A stretch of DNA of 7,633 nt, from assembly GCA_018609825.1 (NCBI GenBank), contig JAHEOA010000231.1, forward strand, positions 1-7,633. Direction: 5' to 3'. Position 1 is the stretch's first letter. Each line of letters opens with the position of its first letter. Origin of the DNA: Candidatus Bipolaricaulota bacterium (GTDB lineage Bacteria; Bipolaricaulota; Bipolaricaulia; RBG-16-55-9). Positions 5,161 through 7,633 of the stretch are shown here, in pieces. The translations under genes and the position numbers were made by a program. A model generated the notes under the pieces. The model saw nothing but the letters and a program-made list of their open reading frames with translations. It ran no database searches and had not been told where the DNA came from.

Positions 5161-6255
5161 ATGCGCGTCCGTGCGCTGCCCCTCGCGGCACTGATCATCT
5201 TGATCGTCGGGCTCGTCGGCGGCGCCGACGCCGTCGGGCGCGCCGACGCCGTCGGCGGCGACCGAGCGTTGTCGCAGGCCGAGCCGCCCACCGTCCGGAT
5301 CACCCAACCCTCCGACCTGGCCGCCGCCATCCGAGGCCAGGAGCTCGTCATTGAGTGGGTCACGGCCCGCCTCGACCCGGACGGCACGATCGAGGTCTGG
5401 TTCCGCCCGCCGAAGGGCGACTGGCGCCTGTTGGCCGAGCGCAATCCCGGCGATGGGTCGCTCGCCTGGACGGTGCCTCACGTCGACCGCGACGGCGTCG
5501 GCCGCCTTTGGGTCGGCAACCTGACCAACCCGGATGGCGAGACCACGGAGGCCCAATATGAGGCCTTCCACGAGACCCGCCTCCGGATCCTGGCCGACGG
5601 CCCGCCTCCCAGGGCCCAGATCGCCACGCCGGGGCCCGGCGCCCGGATTGGGGCCGAGCGGGACGTCCACGTCGGCTGGGCCGCGTCCCACCTCGACGGC
5701 GCCGGCACGTTCGAGGTCTGGACCCGCGTCGCTGGCGGGGACTGGCAGAAGCTGGAGGCGCGCGCGCCCGGCGCCGGGGCCTTCGTCTGGACCGCGCCGG
5801 AGGTCGACGCGCCCACCTCGGCAACGATCTGGATCGGAAACCTGACCAACCCGGCGGGCGAGGGCGACGTCGAGCAGTACGAGGTCTTCGACGAGGTCAA
5901 GGTCCGCATCGTCCCCCAGGCCGCCTCCCAGGGGCCCGACGTTGCGTCGGTCGAGTTTCCGGAGACGATCGCGGGCGACGCGGAAGACAACCAGGGCGAG
6001 GTCCGCTTCCGCGACCCCGACGGCGATCTCGCCTGGGCCGAGTTCAACGTCGTCGAGGCCGACGGGGACTGGGCGCCCTTCCGATTCGACCCGGAGGTGC
6101 GCGGCCAGAGCCGGGGCTCGTTCCCCTTCGCCATCCGCTGCAACCATCAAGGCGGCGACCCACTTGAGGTGACCTACGCGGTCACGCTCGTCGACGAGGC
6201 GGGCAACGCGAGCGCGGCCGAGCCGTTCAGCTTCACCTGCGAGCCCGCGTCCTAG
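5161..6255 (+). CDS. Secreted protein with two tandem beta-sandwich repeats and an Ig-like domain
   Basis: This 364-residue protein starts with a signal peptide: hydrophobic core LPLAALIILIVGLVGG, likely cut after ADA at 22-24. Two homologous domains follow, at about 43-144 and 149-251. Each opens with PPxxxIxxP and shares the landmarks GT(I/F)EVW, GDW, AWTVP or VWTAP, GNLTNPxGE and QYExF, ending RIL or RIV. The layout resembles the Kre9/KNH-like beta-sandwich of extracellular proteins; that assignment is tentative. A third domain (about 259-360) looks Ig-like, ends on a strand pattern VTYAVTLVDEAGN, and holds the only two Cys (327, 360), which probably form a disulfide. There is no anchor, so it is released or periplasmic, with a likely binding rather than catalytic role. 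AGGAGGT (5146-5152) lies 8 nt before ATG 5161; GTG 5158 is also possible. Confidence 0.8.
   Translation: MRVRALPLAALIILIVGLVGGADAVGRADAVGGDRALSQAEPPTVRITQPSDLAAAIRGQELVIEWVTARLDPDGTIEVWFRPPKGDWRLLAERNPGDGSLAWTVPHVDRDGVGRLWVGNLTNPDGETTEAQYEAFHETRLRILADGPPPRAQIATPGPGARIGAERDVHVGWAASHLDGAGTFEVWTRVAGGDWQKLEARAPGAGAFVWTAPEVDAPTSATIWIGNLTNPAGEGDVEQYEVFDEVKVRIVPQAASQGPDVASVEFPETIAGDAEDNQGEVRFRDPDGDLAWAEFNVVEADGDWAPFRFDPEVRGQSRGSFPFAIRCNHQGGDPLEVTYAVTLVDEAGNASAAEPFSFTCEPAS
5222..5257 (+). repeat. 18-bp tandem repeat in the signal-peptide region
   Basis: Two copies with an 18-bp period (5222-5239 and 5240-5257) share their first 16 bases, GCGCCGACGCCGTCGG. They encode the doubled ADAVG at residues 22-26 and 28-32, straddling the predicted signal-peptidase site, so each copy supplies an AxA-type cleavage site. 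The near identity at DNA level suggests a recent slippage duplication. Confidence 0.7.
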
Positions 6256-6332
6256 ACGGCGCATGCGGCCCGGCGTCGCCTGAAGGGCGATTGGCCCGGC
6301 CCGACTGGGACCCCGATAATGCGACGGATCTT

Positions 6333-7262
6333 ATGCGTGCAAAACCGTGGCTGGCCCAGCTCTTTGGCCTCGAACTCCTGTTCGTCTTCCTCTGGAACTC
6401 GGGCTTCATCGGGGCCGAGTACGGCCTGCCCTACGCCGGCCCCTGGGCGCTGCTGTTCTGGCGCTATGCCGCGCTGAGCGGGGTGCTCGCGCTTTGGCTG
6501 GCCCTTACTGGTCGGGTCACGTGGCCGGGCCGGGGGCCGGTCGGCCGGACGGCCTTGGTCGGCGTTCTCGCCCACGGCGTCTGGCTGTCGTGCGTGCTGG
6601 TGGCGCTGGACATGGGGGTGCCGGCCGGCATCGTGGCCCTGGTGACATCTCTACAGCCCCTATTGACCGGCGCCCTCTCGGGCGTTGTGCTCGGCGAACG
6701 GACCGACCCGGGCCAATGGCTCGGCTTGGCGCTCGGGTTTGGCGGCGTGGCGATCGCGGTCAGCGCGCGGATTGCTCAGGACGCCGCGACGCCCACCTTC
6801 GGCTACCTGGTTCCCTTCGGCTCGGCCGTCGGCATCACGGTGGCCAGTCTCTTGCAGCGGCGCTGGGCGCAGCAGGGCACCGCTGAACGCCTGCCTCTCG
6901 ATCAGACGCTCTTCTATCAGAGCGCCGCGACCGCGCTCGCGTTGGTTGTTCCCGCCTGGTGGCTCGAGGGCTTCGCCACGCAGTGGGCGGCGCCGTTTGT
7001 CGGCACGATGGCGTGGCTGGTGGTCGCGGTCTCGCTCGGCGCTTACTGGGCCATGTGGCGTCTGCTTGCCCGCCAGGAGGCGACGCGCGTGGCCAGCCTG
7101 TTCTATCTGAGCCCGCCCGTCACGATGCTGATGGCGTGGGGGACCCTGGGCGACGCGCTGATCCTTACGGACGTCGTCGGATTGGCCGTGGCCGGCGCCG
7201 GCGTGATGCTCGTCTATCGAATCGGCATGGGGGTCCTCGCTCGATCGGCCGACCGGAATTGA
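6333..7262 (+). CDS. EamA/DMT-family membrane transporter
   Basis: This 309-residue polytopic protein of the drug/metabolite transporter superfamily is of the EamA (RhaT/YdcZ-like) type, whose members usually export amino acids or other small metabolites across the inner membrane. The N-terminus carries the typical first helix with WNSGFIGAEYGLPYAGP, followed by a second helix with FWRYAALSG. About ten hydrophobic helices fall into two five-helix halves. GVPAGIVALVTSLQPLLTG and the LGERTDPGQWLGLALGFGGV loop-helix are characteristic of the end of the first half, and the matching segment SLFYLSPPVTMLMAW is in the second. The substrate is unknown. ATG 6333 is chosen because it starts just before the first helix, but it lacks a good SD; TTG 6291, with AAGGG 3 nt upstream, would add 14 residues. 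It follows the secreted-protein gene by 77 bp. Confidence 0.88.
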   Translation: MRAKPWLAQLFGLELLFVFLWNSGFIGAEYGLPYAGPWALLFWRYAALSGVLALWLALTGRVTWPGRGPVGRTALVGVLAHGVWLSCVLVALDMGVPAGIVALVTSLQPLLTGALSGVVLGERTDPGQWLGLALGFGGVAIAVSARIAQDAATPTFGYLVPFGSAVGITVASLLQRRWAQQGTAERLPLDQTLFYQSAATALALVVPAWWLEGFATQWAAPFVGTMAWLVVAVSLGAYWAMWRLLARQEATRVASLFYLSPPVTMLMAWGTLGDALILTDVVGLAVAGAGVMLVYRIGMGVLARSADRN

Positions 7263-7285
7263 TCCGATCCTCATCGGGCGATAAT
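7259..7285 (+). promoter_or_regulatory. Possible promoter for the ACT-domain gene
   Basis: TTGATC (7259-7264; 4 of 6 to TTGACA) and GATAAT (7280-7285; 5 of 6 to TATAAT) are separated by 15 bp, a little short of the usual 16-18. They overlap the EamA stop codon and lie 33 bp before the ACT gene start. A CCGAT/ATCGG inverted repeat (7264-7277) sits in the spacer and could be an operator. Confidence 0.3.
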
Positions 7286-7318
7286 CTCCGCTCATCTTGG
7301 GAAAGGGAGGCGATCGGG

Positions 7319-7633
7319 ATGAAGGAGTTCCGGGTCCAGGTTCCCAACCGACCGGGAAAGCTCGCCGACGTCACCGGGGCATTGGCACAGCAGGGGGTCA
7401 ACCTGCGCTCCATCGCCGGCGTCGACGCGATCGGCACGGCCGTCGCGTTCGCCGTCGATCGCGAAGAGCCGGCCCGCGCGGTGCTCGAGGGGCTGGCGTT
7501 CCAGTTCACCGAGAAGGAGATGCTGGCGGTCACGTTGGAGGATGAGCCGGGCCAGCTCCACGAGGTGGCCCAGCAGCTGGGCAAGGCCGGGGTCAACATC
7601 GACTCCGTCTACCTGCTGACGCGGGCCGGGGAC
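7319..7633 (+). CDS. Tandem ACT-domain protein, 3' end cut by window edge
   Basis: An open frame of 105 codons starts at ATG 7319 behind AGGGAGG (7304-7310, 8-nt spacing) and runs off the window without a stop. It has two ACT domains, the beta-alpha-beta ligand-binding fold that senses amino acids. The first (about 3-60) has the signature NRPGKLADVTGALAQQGVNL, and the second (about 67 onward) has DEPGQLHEVAQQLGKAGVNI. The Pro-Gly before the helix and the Gly-Val-Asn after it are the usual ligand-site and dimer-interface features. Nothing precedes the first domain, so this is a stand-alone regulatory protein rather than an enzyme with an ACT tail. Free-standing double-ACT proteins are usually about 130-150 residues, so a quarter or less is probably missing. 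The amino acid bound cannot be told. Confidence 0.87.
   Translation, partial: MKEFRVQVPNRPGKLADVTGALAQQGVNLRSIAGVDAIGTAVAFAVDREEPARAVLEGLAFQFTEKEMLAVTLEDEPGQLHEVAQQLGKAGVNIDSVYLLTRAGD

Noticed and set aside
4332..5444. A 370-codon minus-strand open frame opposite the kinase gene.
   Set aside because: It overlaps a well-supported kinase with a Walker A motif and the signal-peptide region of the next gene. The translation shows no fold or conserved motif.
4651..6264. A 537-codon minus-strand open frame opposite the kinase, the spacer and the secreted-protein gene.
   Set aside because: It covers two genes of different function on the other strand plus their spacer. Its translation is low-complexity (Arg, Gly, Ala, Asp), with no domain, and it mirrors the codon pattern of the real genes.

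Overview
This is a 7.6 kb stretch of GC-rich bacterial chromosome. Most of the genes have Shine-Dalgarno (SD) sequences of the AGGAG type. There are no RNA genes, CRISPR arrays or insertion sequences that I can see. The composition and the mix of secreted and envelope genes with small hypotheticals would suit a high-GC planctomycete (Isosphaeraceae-like) or a similar environmental lineage. That placement is a guess; nothing in the window is diagnostic.

Left part (1-2116) is a patchwork of short genes on alternating strands. It holds a 93-residue hypothetical with a possible Cys/His zinc knuckle (minus), a 39-residue single-span membrane microprotein (plus), and a long gap with a perfect 12-bp hairpin and a 24-codon micro-ORF behind an excellent SD. 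It ends with a two-gene minus-strand operon: a 138-residue unknown protein translationally coupled (GTGA overlap) to a secreted N-acetylmuramoyl-L-alanine amidase with a C-terminal membrane anchor.

From 2387 onward everything reads on the plus strand. First comes a 376-residue protein with an N-terminal winged helix and a C-terminal Cys4 zinc ribbon. Its leader carries a 12-codon ORF and a hairpin that covers its SD. Next is a probable pair: an SDR-fold protein lacking the catalytic Tyr and Lys, followed 40 bp later by a small P-loop kinase. Then come a secreted protein with two tandem beta-sandwich repeats and a third Ig-like domain, an EamA-type membrane transporter, and the first 105 codons of a tandem ACT-domain protein cut by the window edge.

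The plus-strand genes do not form an obvious single pathway. The amidase operon concerns the cell envelope, the ACT protein probably senses an amino acid, and the EamA protein exports metabolites. The most unusual items are the active-site-less SDR, the winged-helix/zinc-ribbon protein with its structured leader, the coupled unknown-amidase pair, and a 12-nt motif (CGGCAACAGGAG) that recurs in two hairpins 2.6 kb apart.
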